Below, piece after piece: positions 9,495 through 20,592 of a stretch of DNA of 63,283 nucleotides; the stretch's first letter is position 1; each line of letters begins with the position of its first letter. The DNA is from an uncultured Chitinophagaceae bacterium (GTDB lineage: Bacteria; Bacteroidota; Bacteroidia; Chitinophagales; Chitinophagaceae). The position numbers and the translations under genes are program-made. The DNA lies in assembly GCA_937981995.1 (NCBI GenBank), contig CALJNC010000016.1, positions 1 to 63,283 of the forward strand. The letters run 5' to 3'. Below the pieces are notes generated by a model, which made no database searches, was not told the origin of the DNA, and saw nothing but the letters and a program-made list of their open reading frames with translations.

Positions 9495-9514
9495 TTTCTC
9501 AACTAATAATTTTT

Positions 9515-9550
9515 AAACCCCTCTTCAATTTGAAGAGGGGTTTCTTTTTT
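9515..9550 (+). terminator. Terminator of the rplM-tsf operon
   Basis: A strong hairpin with arms AAACCCCTCTTCAA and TTGAAGAGGGGTTT is followed by a C/T-rich tail with six T. It lies 21 bp after the tsf stop. Confidence 0.9.
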
Positions 9551-9684
9551 TACAACACCATGACGCAAAAAGGAGAAGTATGAAATAAGGATGACAATTA
9601 TTAGTAAACAATTAACCATCTTTGAAATTGAAACTATACTTACCAAAGGAATGATTTTTTTTAACCCTCAAAAACCCAACTATT

Positions 9685-9852
9685 ATGAAAAAAACGTCCT
9701 TACTTCTCGCTCCTGCGCTTGTCACATATCTTACTTCTTCTGCCCAATTTAATACAGCAGAATATCTTGACATTAATAAAGTCAAAGCACGTTATATGGT
9801 TCACGGAGATAGGTTCTGGGATCCCAGTACAGGAATATCTTCTTACGGATAA
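9685..9852 (+). pseudogene. 5' remnant of a secreted T9SS-type protein gene
   Basis: The 55-codon frame begins with a signal-peptide-like stretch (MKKTSLLLAPALVTYLTSSAQ). It continues NTAEYLDINKVKARYMVHGDRFWDPSTGISSYG and stops. The LDINxVKAR ... FWDP pattern is the N-terminus of large Bacteroidota secreted proteins that normally continue for hundreds of residues. The 180 bp after the stop show no continuing open frame, only a C-rich tract, so the gene appears truncated. It lies between the tsf terminator and another T9SS protein gene. A short functional peptide is possible but less likely. Confidence 0.55.
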
Positions 9853-10034
9853 AAAAAGGTTTGAAAGATTATTCCCAGAGTATCATATTAAAATAACCCC
9901 ACCCCCCTTTTTTAATTTCCCCAAAAAGCCACTAACAGTAATTCATAGCCATACGTCAATATGTTAACCCAAAATAAATTTGACAGAATATCATTATATT
10001 TGGCCAACGTATTTTAAAAAAAATATTAAAAATT

Positions 10035-11876
10035 ATGAAAAAACTCCTACTTTTTCTAGTGTTAGCACTAGCTATAACTCAGGGCAGTAAGGCACAATGT
10101 GCTTTTACCCACACGGTAAGCGGTAATACTGCCACCTTCACTCCTACTCCTTTTGTAGTTATTGGTACTACGGTTTTAGATAGCTTGGTATATGATTATG
10201 GTGATGGTACAGGTACTTTTAATATCCCATTAAGTCAAACAAGTAATGCGCATACTTATATGATGTCAGGCACGTACAATGCCTGTCATACCTATTATAT
10301 GCATCAATTGGGTAACCCAAATAATTCTTTTACTTGTAACTTCTGTGATTCTGTAACCATAGGTACAAGTGTGCCCGGTTGTAGCACTTCATTATCACTT
10401 GCTGGTACGGCTAGTACCATTACGGCAACAGCCACTGCAACAGGTGGCATGGCTCCATACACTTATTCTTACACGCTAAACCCGGGCAATATAACCAATA
10501 CTTCAGGTAACTTTATAGGATTAACTTCTGGTACGTATATAGTGTGTGCAACAGCTATTGATGCAATGCAAAATGTGTGTTCTGTAGCTTGTGATAGTAT
10601 TTCTATAGGTAATACATTTCCTTGTTCTACTACAATACAAAGTGTTGCTGGTACAAATTCAATTTTAGCATCGGCTGCTGCCACCGGCGGTACGGCTCCT
10701 TATACATATAGCTACAATTTAAACCCAGGCAATGTAACCAATACTACAGGTATATTTACTGGATTAGCAAATGGTGGGTATTCTATATGTGTAATTGCAA
10801 CAGATGCTCAAAATAATACTTGTACTATAGCTTGTGATAGTGCTTTTGTAGGAACTACAACTGGACCATGTTCTACAACTATTAATACTACTACCAATGG
10901 AAATACAGTTACTGCCAGTGGTACTGCAGTAGGCGGAACAGCTCCCTATACATACTCTTATACTTTAAATCCTGGTAATATTACCAATGCTACAGGAGTA
11001 TTTACAAGCGTAGCCAATGGTAGCTATGTAGTATGTGTTACAGCTACTGATGCTCAAAATACAATTTGCTCTATTGCATGTGATAGTGTAACTGTAGGTA
11101 ATACAACCGCCTGTGCAACTACAATACAAACTTCTTTAAGTGGTAATACGATTACAGCTACCGCGACAGCAACCGGGCCTGGACCTTATGCTTATTCTTA
11201 TACTTTAAACCCGGGTAACATAACGAACGCTACCGGTATTTTCCCCGGATTAGCTCCTGGCTTGTACATCGTATGTGCAACGGCAGGTACTGCTACTAAT
11301 ATTTGTTCAACAGATTGTGATACAGTAACGATTAACTCGGCACCCGGAGGTTGCACAGTAACCGCTGGTTTTTCTGAATCAATCAATGGCTTGACCGTAA
11401 ACTTTTCTAATTCTTCAACTATTAGTAATGGTACAATTTCTAACTATGCTTGGAGCTATGGTGACGGAAACATAAGTACCGTACCTTCTCCTCAACACTC
11501 TTATACTACTGCAAATACATATAATGTAGTTTTAGTTGTTACGGGATACGATTCATTACAAGTACTTTGTGTAGATTCATTTAGTAAATCAATTACGGTT
11601 TCTGTACCATTCTCAGTAAATGACGTAAAAGTGCAAGAATTAAATATTTACCCTAATCCAACAGCAAAAAATATTACAATTGACCTCCCGCTAAATGAAA
11701 AGTTTGAAAACCTAGTAATAACCGATGTTTCAGGCCGAGTAATTACTACGAATTATGAAAGCATGGATAGTAAAAAGCTTGTAATTGGTCTAAAAAATCA
11801 ATCTTCAGGAATTTATTTTATAAAACTACTAACGGATAAGCATATTTATACGTCTAGTATAATGAAGCAAGAATAG
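10035..11876 (+). CDS. SprB-repeat secreted protein with T9SS type A sorting domain
   Basis: This 613-residue protein is probably a cell-surface adhesin-like or matrix protein exported by the type IX secretion system. Order: signal peptide (1-21); N-terminal Cys-bearing beta domain (about 22-112); four tandem repeats of about 82 residues, each with an APYTYSYTLNPGNITN-like core (near residues 137, 218, 300 and 380) as in SprB repeats; a PKD-like domain (about 445-520) with AWSYGDGN; and a type A sorting tail starting NIYPNPTAKN near 536. Each repeat ends with paired Cys-containing segments, suggesting disulfides or metal contacts. A TATATTTG -7 box lies at 9995-10002. Confidence 0.88.
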   Translation: MKKLLLFLVLALAITQGSKAQCAFTHTVSGNTATFTPTPFVVIGTTVLDSLVYDYGDGTGTFNIPLSQTSNAHTYMMSGTYNACHTYYMHQLGNPNNSFTCNFCDSVTIGTSVPGCSTSLSLAGTASTITATATATGGMAPYTYSYTLNPGNITNTSGNFIGLTSGTYIVCATAIDAMQNVCSVACDSISIGNTFPCSTTIQSVAGTNSILASAAATGGTAPYTYSYNLNPGNVTNTTGIFTGLANGGYSICVIATDAQNNTCTIACDSAFVGTTTGPCSTTINTTTNGNTVTASGTAVGGTAPYTYSYTLNPGNITNATGVFTSVANGSYVVCVTATDAQNTICSIACDSVTVGNTTACATTIQTSLSGNTITATATATGPGPYAYSYTLNPGNITNATGIFPGLAPGLYIVCATAGTATNICSTDCDTVTINSAPGGCTVTAGFSESINGLTVNFSNSSTISNGTISNYAWSYGDGNISTVPSPQHSYTTANTYNVVLVVTGYDSLQVLCVDSFSKSITVSVPFSVNDVKVQELNIYPNPTAKNITIDLPLNEKFENLVITDVSGRVITTNYESMDSKKLVIGLKNQSSGIYFIKLLTDKHIYTSSIMKQE

Positions 11877-11898
11877 ATTTCTTCATAATAGGAAAAGA

Positions 11899-11925
11899 AA
11901 GCCTCCCTTTAGGGAGGTTTTCTGT

Positions 11926-11930
<5 letters not shown>
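11899..11930 (+). terminator. Terminator of the SprB-repeat gene
   Basis: The arms AAGCCTCCCT and AGGGAGGTTT pair and are followed by a T-rich tract. The hairpin lies 22 bp past the stop codon and its tail overlaps the -33 element of the pyrH promoter. Confidence 0.75.
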
Positions 11931-14654
<2,724 letters not shown>

Positions 14655-14717
14655 ACCTTAAAAATAAACCAAAAACTCTTAGCAATGCTTTGATATGACT
14701 TGTGCTTGTTTTTTCTT

Positions 14718-14725
14718 TACATTTG
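14718..14725 (+). promoter_or_regulatory. -7 box upstream of accD
   Basis: TACATTTG matches TAnnTTTG. The possible -33 element is weak (TTG at 14700-14702 or TTTG at 14689-14692, neither at the ideal distance). The accD start is 34 bp downstream. Confidence 0.45.
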
Positions 14726-14759
14726 CCTTACAAAGGTCGCACAAGAGAAGATTTATATT

Positions 14760-15614
14760 ATGTCATCATCATCGTGGTTTAAGAGAATACAGCAGGGAAT
14801 TAGAACTTCAACAAAGGAGAAGAAGGATATGCCGGAAGGAATTTGGAATAAATGTCCTGAGTGCAGAAACACTTCTACCAAAGAAGAAATTGTAGAAAAC
14901 ATGTGGCTTTGTAGTAAGTGTGATCATCATTTTAGAATAGACTCTCCTGAGTATTTTAAAATACTTTATGATGACAATAAGTTTGAATTACTTTTTGAGG
15001 ATATTGTTTCCAAAGATCAATTAAAATTTGAAGATTTAAAGCCCTACAAAGATCGTTTAGTAGCTGCTAAGAAAAAATCTGGTTTCAATGATGCCATATC
15101 AGTTGGTGTAGGTAAAGTGAATGGTAAAAAATTAGTAACCGCTTGTATGAATTTTGCCTTTATAGGTGGAAGTATGGGTAGTGTAGTAGGCGAAAAAATT
15201 GCTCGAGGAATAGACTATGCTATTAAGCACAAACTACCCTTTATGATAATTTCAAAAAGTGGTGGTGCGCGGATGATGGAGAGTGCTTTCTCACTCATGC
15301 AAATGGCTAAGACTTCTGCAAAACTTACTTTATTGGCTAAAGCTAAACTGCCTTTTATCTCTTTTCTTACGGATCCTACTACGGGTGGTGTAACAGCTTC
15401 ATACGCCATGCTAGGCGATGTAAATATTGCTGAGCCTAAGGCCTTGATTGGTTTTGCAGGCCCACGTATTATTAAGGATACAGTAAAAAAAGATTTACCC
15501 GAAGGGTTCCAACGTTCTGAATTTTTATTAGAACATGGCTTCTTAGATTTTATTGTAGATCGTAAAGAGCTAAAAGAAAAGATCTCTGATTTGATGGGGT
15601 ATTTTAGGAAGTAA
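14760..15614 (+). CDS. accD: Acetyl-CoA carboxylase carboxyltransferase subunit beta
   Basis: This 284-residue subunit, with AccA, transfers the carboxyl group from carboxybiotin to acetyl-CoA to make malonyl-CoA for fatty acid synthesis. An N-terminal four-Cys zinc ribbon (C32, C35, C51, C54) is followed by the carboxyltransferase fold with [57 protein letters not shown] and [16 protein letters not shown]. The ATG at 14760 matches the usual start; longer in-frame starts upstream would run through the promoter. Confidence 0.96.
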   Translation: MSSSSWFKRIQQGIRTSTKEKKDMPEGIWNKCPECRNTSTKEEIVENMWLCSKCDHHFRIDSPEYFKILYDDNKFELLFEDIVSKDQLKFEDLKPYKDRLVAAKKKSGFNDAISVGVGKVNGKKLVTACMNFAFIGGSMGSVVGEKIARGIDYAIKHKLPFMIISKSGGARMMESAFSLMQMAKTSAKLTLLAKAKLPFISFLTDPTTGGVTASYAMLGDVNIAEPKALIGFAGPRIIKDTVKKDLPEGFQRSEFLLEHGFLDFIVDRKELKEKISDLMGYFRK

Positions 15615-15616
15615 GG

Positions 15617-16147
15617 CTACAAGTTATTCTCTATTACGGTTAAATACATTTCCGATGTATCTTTTTTATTTCTGAATAAAAAGAACTCCTGACCACCCTT
15701 ATTCCAATCAAATGAACTTGTTTTTATTATTCCAAATTCATAAAAATCTTCATCATGATACCCTCTCGGTTTCTTAAAATAAACAGTATCATTAGATATT
15801 AGATAACTCCCCCAGGTCTTATCAATCTCAAAGCAAACACTTCTTAACGTAAATCTATTTCCTGTCCTAAGCTTTAAGGTGGTCATACAATTTGCAGCAC
15901 CTTCACGGTTTGCAATTAATAAAGTCTTTCCTCTCATTTCTTCAAAATTTAAAAAGCCAAAGAGTTTAAGACTTATGGTAGTCAACGTAAACAGCATAAA
16001 CAAAATAGAATACATTTCAACCTTTCCTCTTCTTTTATTAGATATGTAATTAGCGATATTTCGAAGGCAGATAATAGCTAGTACAATAGTCAAAAGAAAT
16101 AAGACAATTCTAATGGAATAGCCCATATCCCTAAATAACCTTCCCAA
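15617..16147 (-). CDS. Hypothetical membrane protein
   Basis: This protein of 176 residues (169 from the second Met) has two predicted membrane segments near the N-terminus (about 12-30 and 45-65). A soluble C-terminal part of about 110 residues follows, with TLLIANREGAANCMTTLKLRTGNRF and a repeat of Phe/Tyr-rich strands. I recognise no family. It lies convergent to accD (2 bp between stops) and 67 bp downstream of the class V aminotransferase gene. An independent housekeeping or envelope role is possible but not shown. Confidence 0.6.
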   Translation of the reverse strand: MGRLFRDMGYSIRIVLFLLTIVLAIICLRNIANYISNKRRGKVEMYSILFMLFTLTTISLKLFGFLNFEEMRGKTLLIANREGAANCMTTLKLRTGNRFTLRSVCFEIDKTWGSYLISNDTVYFKKPRGYHDEDFYEFGIIKTSSFDWNKGGQEFFLFRNKKDTSEMYLTVIENNL

Positions 16148-16214
16148 AAACCCATAGGAATAATAAGAACCAATAAAATTATTGCTAAAATATTTTTTTT
16201 CATTCAGTCCTAAC

Positions 16215-17744
16215 TTAGACCCTCACCCCTTCAGTCAACTCACTATAAAAACCACGCAAGACATTCTCCTCAAATAAATCTCCTTGACCACTATTGTGCG
16301 CAAAGGTATTTTTCTTAGGGTTATAAGTATAGTCCTTAGCTAGCTCAACCTTATTTTTTGCAATATGCTTTAATGCATCAAGTATTGTATTAAGGTCATC
16401 ATCTGTCATAGTTGGATGAATAGAAAATCTTATCCATCCGGGGCGTTCATCAATATGTCCTGCTTCAATTCTATTTAATATTTTATACGAAGTGTCTTTA
16501 TCAATATTCAATAAGCAGTGCCCATAAGTACCTGCGCAAGCACAACCACCACGCATCTGAATTCCGTAATGATCGTTTAATAATTTTACAACTAGGTTAA
16601 AATGCATATCATCTATATAAAACGATATGGCTCCCAATCTATTTTTATGTTGTGAAGCCAGAACGTGCAAACCTTCAATTTCTTCCATAGCATCCATGGC
16701 ACGATGTACAAGTGTATGCTCACGTTCACGGATAGCTTCCACGCCCATTTCTTCTTTCAACTTAAAAGCCAAGGCCGCCTTTATTCCTTGCAAAAAAGGA
16801 GGTGTCCCACCATCTTCTCTACTTTCAATATCATCTACATATTTATGATCGTTCCAAGGGTTTGTATAATATACTGTTCCTCCACCAGGAATATCTGGTA
16901 CAGAGTTATTATAATATTGTTTATTAAAAACTACCACACCTGGTGTACCGGGACCACCTAAAAATTTATGAGGTGATACGAAAACTGCATCTAAATGAGC
17001 ACCTTCTTCGGTCGGGTGCATATCAATTTTTACATATGGACCTGAGCATGCAAAATCTACCCATATACAGCCACCTGCTTTATGTACACGTTTTGCAATT
17101 TCAAAATAAGGTGTTTCAATTCCTGTTACATTACTGCAAGCTGTAACGGATGCAATTTTTAGTTTTCTATTATTGTATTTTGCTAATAACTCATCAAAAT
17201 GACTCAAATCAACTAACCCATCGGCTGTTTCATTAATCATTACACAATCTGCAATGGTTTCTATCCAAGTTGTATGATTGGAGTGATGCTCCATGTGCGT
17301 AACAAACACAACAGGACGATCGTTTTCTAAGGTTTCAAAACTATCTAGCTCTTTACCTAAAACTGTTTTCCGCTTTTTGATATAACTATTCAATCGTTCG
17401 GGTATACGTAAGCCCATAATCCGTTGCAACTTACATATAGCACCTGTCATTCCACTCCCGGCAAAAACAAGCATGTCATCTTGCGAAGCATTTACTTGTT
17501 CTTTTATATAAGCCTTGGCATCAGCATAGGCACGTGTCATGACAGTACCGCTCATAGTAGTTTCAGTGTGCGTGTTGGCACAATACGGCATAATATCATT
17601 CCGCATTCTTTCTTCAATAGGAGCATATAATCTACCACTCGCTATCCAATCGGCATAGATCATTTTTTTACGACCGTACGGTGTATCAAAATGAATGTCG
17701 TTCCCTACAATATTTTTTCGAAAAGTTTCGAAATGTGATTCCAT
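16215..17744 (-). CDS. Aminotransferase class V-fold PLP enzyme (cysteine desulfurase-like)
   Basis: This 509-residue PLP enzyme is related to NifS/SufS-type desulfurases. Lys260 in the SPHKFLGGPG motif is the expected PLP-binding lysine. Upstream are HMEHHSNHTTWIE and VTACSNVTGIETP, and downstream the RGGCACAGTYGHCLL segment with a Cys cluster where group II desulfurases carry the catalytic Cys. It is about 100 residues longer than SufS. The ATG at 17744 follows the natural N-terminus (MESHFETFRKN); an in-frame start at 17861 would run through the smpB region. The reaction is uncertain: cysteine desulfurase, selenocysteine lyase or another beta-lyase are all possible. Divergent from smpB. 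Confidence 0.85.
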   Translation of the reverse strand: MESHFETFRKNIVGNDIHFDTPYGRKKMIYADWIASGRLYAPIEERMRNDIMPYCANTHTETTMSGTVMTRAYADAKAYIKEQVNASQDDMLVFAGSGMTGAICKLQRIMGLRIPERLNSYIKKRKTVLGKELDSFETLENDRPVVFVTHMEHHSNHTTWIETIADCVMINETADGLVDLSHFDELLAKYNNRKLKIASVTACSNVTGIETPYFEIAKRVHKAGGCIWVDFACSGPYVKIDMHPTEEGAHLDAVFVSPHKFLGGPGTPGVVVFNKQYYNNSVPDIPGGGTVYYTNPWNDHKYVDDIESREDGGTPPFLQGIKAALAFKLKEEMGVEAIREREHTLVHRAMDAMEEIEGLHVLASQHKNRLGAISFYIDDMHFNLVVKLLNDHYGIQMRGGCACAGTYGHCLLNIDKDTSYKILNRIEAGHIDERPGWIRFSIHPTMTDDDLNTILDALKHIAKNKVELAKDYTYNPKKNTFAHNSGQGDLFEENVLRGFYSELTEGVRV

Positions 17745-17810
17745 AAAGCATCGATTTAGACTATAAAAATAAGTTGTTTTACTATACTTTTTAATGATTT
17801 TTAAAAATCG

Positions 17811-17818
17811 TAGCTTTG
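17811..17818 (+). promoter_or_regulatory. -7 box of smpB
   Basis: TAGCTTTG matches TAnnTTTG and ends 8 bp before the smpB ATG, implying a leaderless or almost leaderless transcript. No good -33 element is visible. Confidence 0.5.
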
Positions 17819-17826
17819 CCCTTTCC

Positions 17827-18297
17827 ATGAAAAAAAAATCAGTCCCTAACGCTCCTTCCATAGTGAATCGCTCGGCGAAGTTTCACTTTGCTATTGAATC
17901 TACTTTTACGGCAGGTATGATGTTGGTAGGTACTGAGGTAAAATCAATCAGAGAAGGAAAGGCAAGTTTTAATGATACCTTCTGTATTTTTCATGGCGAT
18001 GAGCTTTATATACGCAACCTATATATAGCAGAATATGTGATGGGAACAAATAATAATCATGCCCCCGTACGCGAACGAAAACTCCTACTTAACCGCCAAG
18101 AATTAAATAAAATACTTAACAAGAAAAAAGAAAAGGGCTACACCATTGTGCCTTTAAAGATATTTTTTAGCGAAAGCGGTCATATAAAAATTGACATTGC
18201 ACTAGCAAAAGGTAAAAAGACTTACGACAAGCGGGATAGTATAAAGAAAAAAGATCAGGAGCGAGACTTAAAACGAATTATGCGCGATTATAAGTAA
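17827..18297 (+). CDS. smpB: SsrA-binding protein SmpB
   Basis: This 156-residue RNA-binding protein delivers tmRNA to stalled ribosomes. It shows NRSAKFHFAIESTFTAGMMLVGTEVKSIREGKASF, the family signature region, then NHAPVRERKLLLNRQEL, YTIVPLKIFF and a C-terminal basic tail with GKKTYDKRDSIKKKDQERD. The length is right for the family. The ATG at 17827 sits just after a -7 box. Confidence 0.96.
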   Translation: MKKKSVPNAPSIVNRSAKFHFAIESTFTAGMMLVGTEVKSIREGKASFNDTFCIFHGDELYIRNLYIAEYVMGTNNNHAPVRERKLLLNRQELNKILNKKKEKGYTIVPLKIFFSESGHIKIDIALAKGKKTYDKRDSIKKKDQERDLKRIMRDYK

Positions 18298-18323
18298 TTC
18301 TAGTATGGCTTACTAAAAACAAG

Positions 18324-18358
18324 AAACGCCCCTTGCAATTGCAAAGGGCGTTTTAAAA
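18324..18358. terminator. Terminator between smpB and the DUF3127 gene
   Basis: The arms AAACGCCC and GGGCGTTT, extended by TTGCA/TGCAA across one mismatch, form a strong hairpin followed on the + strand by T and AT-rich sequence. It lies between two convergent genes and may stop both. Confidence 0.75.
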
Positions 18359-18376
18359 TTTCTATATTTTATTTTA

Positions 18377-18775
18377 TTAAAAAGGTAAGTCACTATCGTC
18401 ACCTCCAGCTGGTGGAGTTACGATATTTGCATCTGTTTTAGGCGCAGCGGCAGCAGAAGGGGCAGCCGGTTGAGGAGCAGCTTGAGCTTCTAAGCGCCAA
18501 GCTTCAAGGTTTGTAATATATCCAATGGTCCCATCTTGCTTGTTCCACTTGCTACCTCTTAGGTTAAAATGAACTTTTATTACATCCCCTTCATTCATAT
18601 TGTCTATCAATGAACAACGATCTTGCGTTAATTGAAATTTCAAATAATCATGATATACATTTCCGTTTATTTCTTTAGGACACTCAACTACAAACTCTCT
18701 TTTTTTAAAGGTTTCTTTAATTTGTTGAATGTCATATTTTTCAATCAATTTACCGCTTACATCAAAACTTGCCAT
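18377..18775 (-). CDS. DUF3127 protein with SSB-like acidic tail
   Basis: This 132-residue protein belongs to a family common in Bacteroidota. It starts MASFDVSGKLIEKYDIQQIKETFKKREFVVE, followed by a predicted OB-fold-like beta domain to about residue 95 (DVIKVHFNLRGSKWN). An Ala/Pro-rich linker and the terminal DDSDLPF follow. That tail copies the acidic tip by which single-stranded DNA-binding proteins recruit partner enzymes, so a role in single-stranded DNA metabolism is a reasonable inference, though not demonstrated by the sequence. Confidence 0.85.
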   Translation of the reverse strand: MASFDVSGKLIEKYDIQQIKETFKKREFVVECPKEINGNVYHDYLKFQLTQDRCSLIDNMNEGDVIKVHFNLRGSKWNKQDGTIGYITNLEAWRLEAQAAPQPAAPSAAAAPKTDANIVTPPAGGDDSDLPF

Positions 18776-18805
18776 AATATATTTAATTTAGAGCTTCGAA
18801 AGTAA

Positions 18806-19534
18806 ATGATTTTGAGAAGTAGACATAAATTTTATTGCCTAGGTTTTCTACATCTAATGCTCATTTTATCCATAGGATGTAAAACCCATTACACACCAGT
18901 AAAGGCTCAGTTTGGCAATATTAAAGTAACGCCCGTTAAGGATACCATAGGCTATTCAGTAACTGAGAAATACTTAAAGCCTTACCGTCAGAAATTGCAG
19001 GACTCTTTTTCTACAGTTATTGCTACTACTACAGGTAAGCTTGTAAAGAAAAGACCTGGAGGGAGTTTGGGAAATTTAGTAACTAGTGTTATTTGGTCTT
19101 TGACAGAAGCCAGAGAAGACCTAGATCCTTGCGTTGTTGTAATGAATTACGGTGGTATTAGGTTAAAAGAGTTGCCTAAAGGCAACATAACAATTCGAAA
19201 TATTTACGAATTGCTCCCTTTTGAAAATACAGTTGTTAAAATGAAAATAACGGGAGATCAACTCTATGAATTATTAAAGCAAATAAAGAAAACTGGAGGG
19301 TGGCCAATTCGTTATGATGAGGAAATAAAGAATTTGAAAGATTTAAAAAAGTTCGGTCAAATAACTCTTTTTACAAATAATTACTTGGCTGCAGGTGGTG
19401 ATAATTGTACTATCCTTAAAAATTTACCTCAAGAAGATACAGGATTACTTTTAAGAGACTTAGTTTTATCATTCTGGGAGTTACGAAAGAACAAAATAAT
19501 TACTCCCGATGAAACAAATTATATTCTAAAATAG
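18806..19534 (+). CDS. Lipoprotein with 5'-nucleotidase C-terminal domain
   Basis: This 242-residue protein begins with a lipoprotein signal (LSIGC, Cys25) and consists almost entirely of the substrate-binding C-terminal domain of the UshA/5'-nucleotidase family. It has [65 protein letters not shown] and [13 protein letters not shown]. The catalytic metallophosphatase half is absent and is not encoded by a neighbour, although split pairs are common in Bacteroidota. It is followed after 5 bp by the FKBP gene. Confidence 0.85.
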   Translation: MILRSRHKFYCLGFLHLMLILSIGCKTHYTPVKAQFGNIKVTPVKDTIGYSVTEKYLKPYRQKLQDSFSTVIATTTGKLVKKRPGGSLGNLVTSVIWSLTEAREDLDPCVVVMNYGGIRLKELPKGNITIRNIYELLPFENTVVKMKITGDQLYELLKQIKKTGGWPIRYDEEIKNLKDLKKFGQITLFTNNYLAAGGDNCTILKNLPQEDTGLLLRDLVLSFWELRKNKIITPDETNYILK

Positions 19535-19539
19535 AACGC

Positions 19540-19971
19540 ATGAATTTGCAAGATTTATTAAATAAAAAGAAAAACGAAAGAAACGCAAAAATGATAGAAG
19601 AAGGAAAAGCCTTTTTGGCTGAAAACGCAAAACGAGATGAGGTTGTAGAGCTAGAAAGTGGCTTACAATATGAGATAATGACTGCGGGCGATGGACCTAA
19701 ACCGGCAGCTACCGATACGGTTACTTGTCACTACCATGGCACTTTGATTGACGGAACCGTATTTGATAGCAGCGTACAACGCGGTCAACCGGCTAGCTTC
19801 CCACTAAATATGGTAATTCCCGGGTGGACTGAGGCTGTACAGCTAATGCCTACAGGGAGTAAATGGAAATTATTCCTTGCTCCACACCTAGCTTATGGTG
19901 ATAGACAAGCAGGAGCTCATATTAAGCCGAATTCTACATTAATATTTGAGGTGGAACTCTTGTCTTTTTAA
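19540..19971 (+). CDS. FKBP-type peptidyl-prolyl cis-trans isomerase
   Basis: This 143-residue protein catalyses proline isomerisation in protein folding. After a short charged helix ([25 protein letters not shown]), it has the FKBP core: [39 protein letters not shown], and the conserved end [19 protein letters not shown]. It shows no signal peptide, so it is probably cytoplasmic, unlike the exported FKBPs with similar N-terminal helices. It starts 5 bp after the lipoprotein gene. Confidence 0.93.
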   Translation: MNLQDLLNKKKNERNAKMIEEGKAFLAENAKRDEVVELESGLQYEIMTAGDGPKPAATDTVTCHYHGTLIDGTVFDSSVQRGQPASFPLNMVIPGWTEAVQLMPTGSKWKLFLAPHLAYGDRQAGAHIKPNSTLIFEVELLSF

Positions 19972-20036
19972 TAAAATTACCTATTTTCGCCCTCCGTTAG
20001 AATTTGAACGGAAGCTCTTAACGTAAGAACAATATT

Positions 20037-20120
20037 GGAGAGGTGCCAGAGTGGTAATGGAGCAGATTGCTAATCTGTCGACGGGTAACCGTCGCCAGGG
20101 TTCGAGTCCCTGTCTCTCCG
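20037..20120 (+). tRNA. tRNA-Ser (anticodon GCT)
   Basis: An 84-nt cloverleaf: GGAGAGG pairs with TCTCTCC (last pair G-T), the anticodon arm GCAGA/TCTGT encloses loop TTGCTAA (anticodon GCT), there is a long variable arm CGACGGGTAACCGTCG typical of serine tRNAs, and the T arm CAGGG TTCGAGT CCCTG. CCA is not encoded. It heads a two-tRNA transcript; two small hairpins lie in the 135-bp spacer. TATTTTCG at 19982-19989 with TTG at 19960-19962 is a plausible promoter. Confidence 0.97.
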
Positions 20121-20255
20121 CACTAGAGAAACAAGTTGAGCAAAGGCGAAACGTAGATTCTCAGTGCCACGCTTACAACGTGGCTGCTAAAAATATAGAG
20201 AAGGTCAACTCTTTAAGATAGACAATGAACTGTTCACGCCATAGGCGTGAGACCT

Positions 20256-20329
20256 CGGGAGGTAGTTCAGCTCGGTAGAATACGTGCTTTGGGAGCACGG
20301 GGTCGCAGGTTCGAATCCTGTCCTCCCGA
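20256..20329 (+). tRNA. tRNA-Pro (anticodon TGG), integration target
   Basis: A 74-nt cloverleaf: acceptor CGGGAGG/CCTCCCG, anticodon stem CGTGC/GCACG with loop TTTGGGA (anticodon TGG), T arm GCAGG TTCGAAT CCTGT. CCA is not encoded. Its last 12 bp, plus the next base, are repeated at 29331-29343, so the mobile element inserted here and rebuilt the tRNA 3' end. Confidence 0.97.
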
Positions 20330-20330
20330 C
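20318..20330 (+). repeat. attL core repeat
   Basis: CTGTCCTCCCGAC covers the T-arm 3' strand, acceptor 3' strand and discriminator of tRNA-Pro plus one base. An identical copy occurs at 29331-29343. Confidence 0.9.
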
Positions 20331-20334
20331 TTTT

Positions 20335-20380
20335 AAAACGCCTAAATAGTTGATAATCAGCTAATTTAGGCGTTTTTTAT
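20335..20380 (+). terminator. Element-borne terminator directly behind tRNA-Pro
   Basis: AAAACGCCTAAAT (20335-20347) pairs with ATTTAGGCGTTTT (20364-20376), the loop is itself nearly palindromic, and the hairpin ends in six T. It lies inside the element five bases after attL, so it came with the insertion and replaces the original tRNA terminator. Confidence 0.85.
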
Positions 20381-20387
20381 TACAATG

Positions 20388-20414
20388 GGTAGCGAAATAG
20401 GTAGCGCATTTTTT
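20388..20414 (+). repeat. Left-end 27-bp repeat with paired GGTAGCG motifs
   Basis: Two GGTAGCG motifs, 13 bp apart start to start, are followed by CA and T6. The same arrangement occurs once more at 29193-29219 in the same orientation with one mismatch. The positions just inside both ends suggest integrase arm-type binding sites. Confidence 0.75.
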
Positions 20415-20592
20415 ACAAACCCTCTTAGCTTGGCTTAAAGTTCGGTTATGAATAAATAGGTCATTACTCGCTTTTGAAATATTGAAAAGCAAATTTCGAG
20501 CTTTTCTCTTTTTTATGGTTTTTAGGTACTTAAATCAGTTTAATCAATGAGAACAACTATTTAACTATCCAATCAAAACATATTGAGAAATT

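Noticed and set aside
14695-14895. ORF overlapping the accD start in another frame
   Set aside because: It lies inside the promoter and coding region of accD, and accD has full family motifs.
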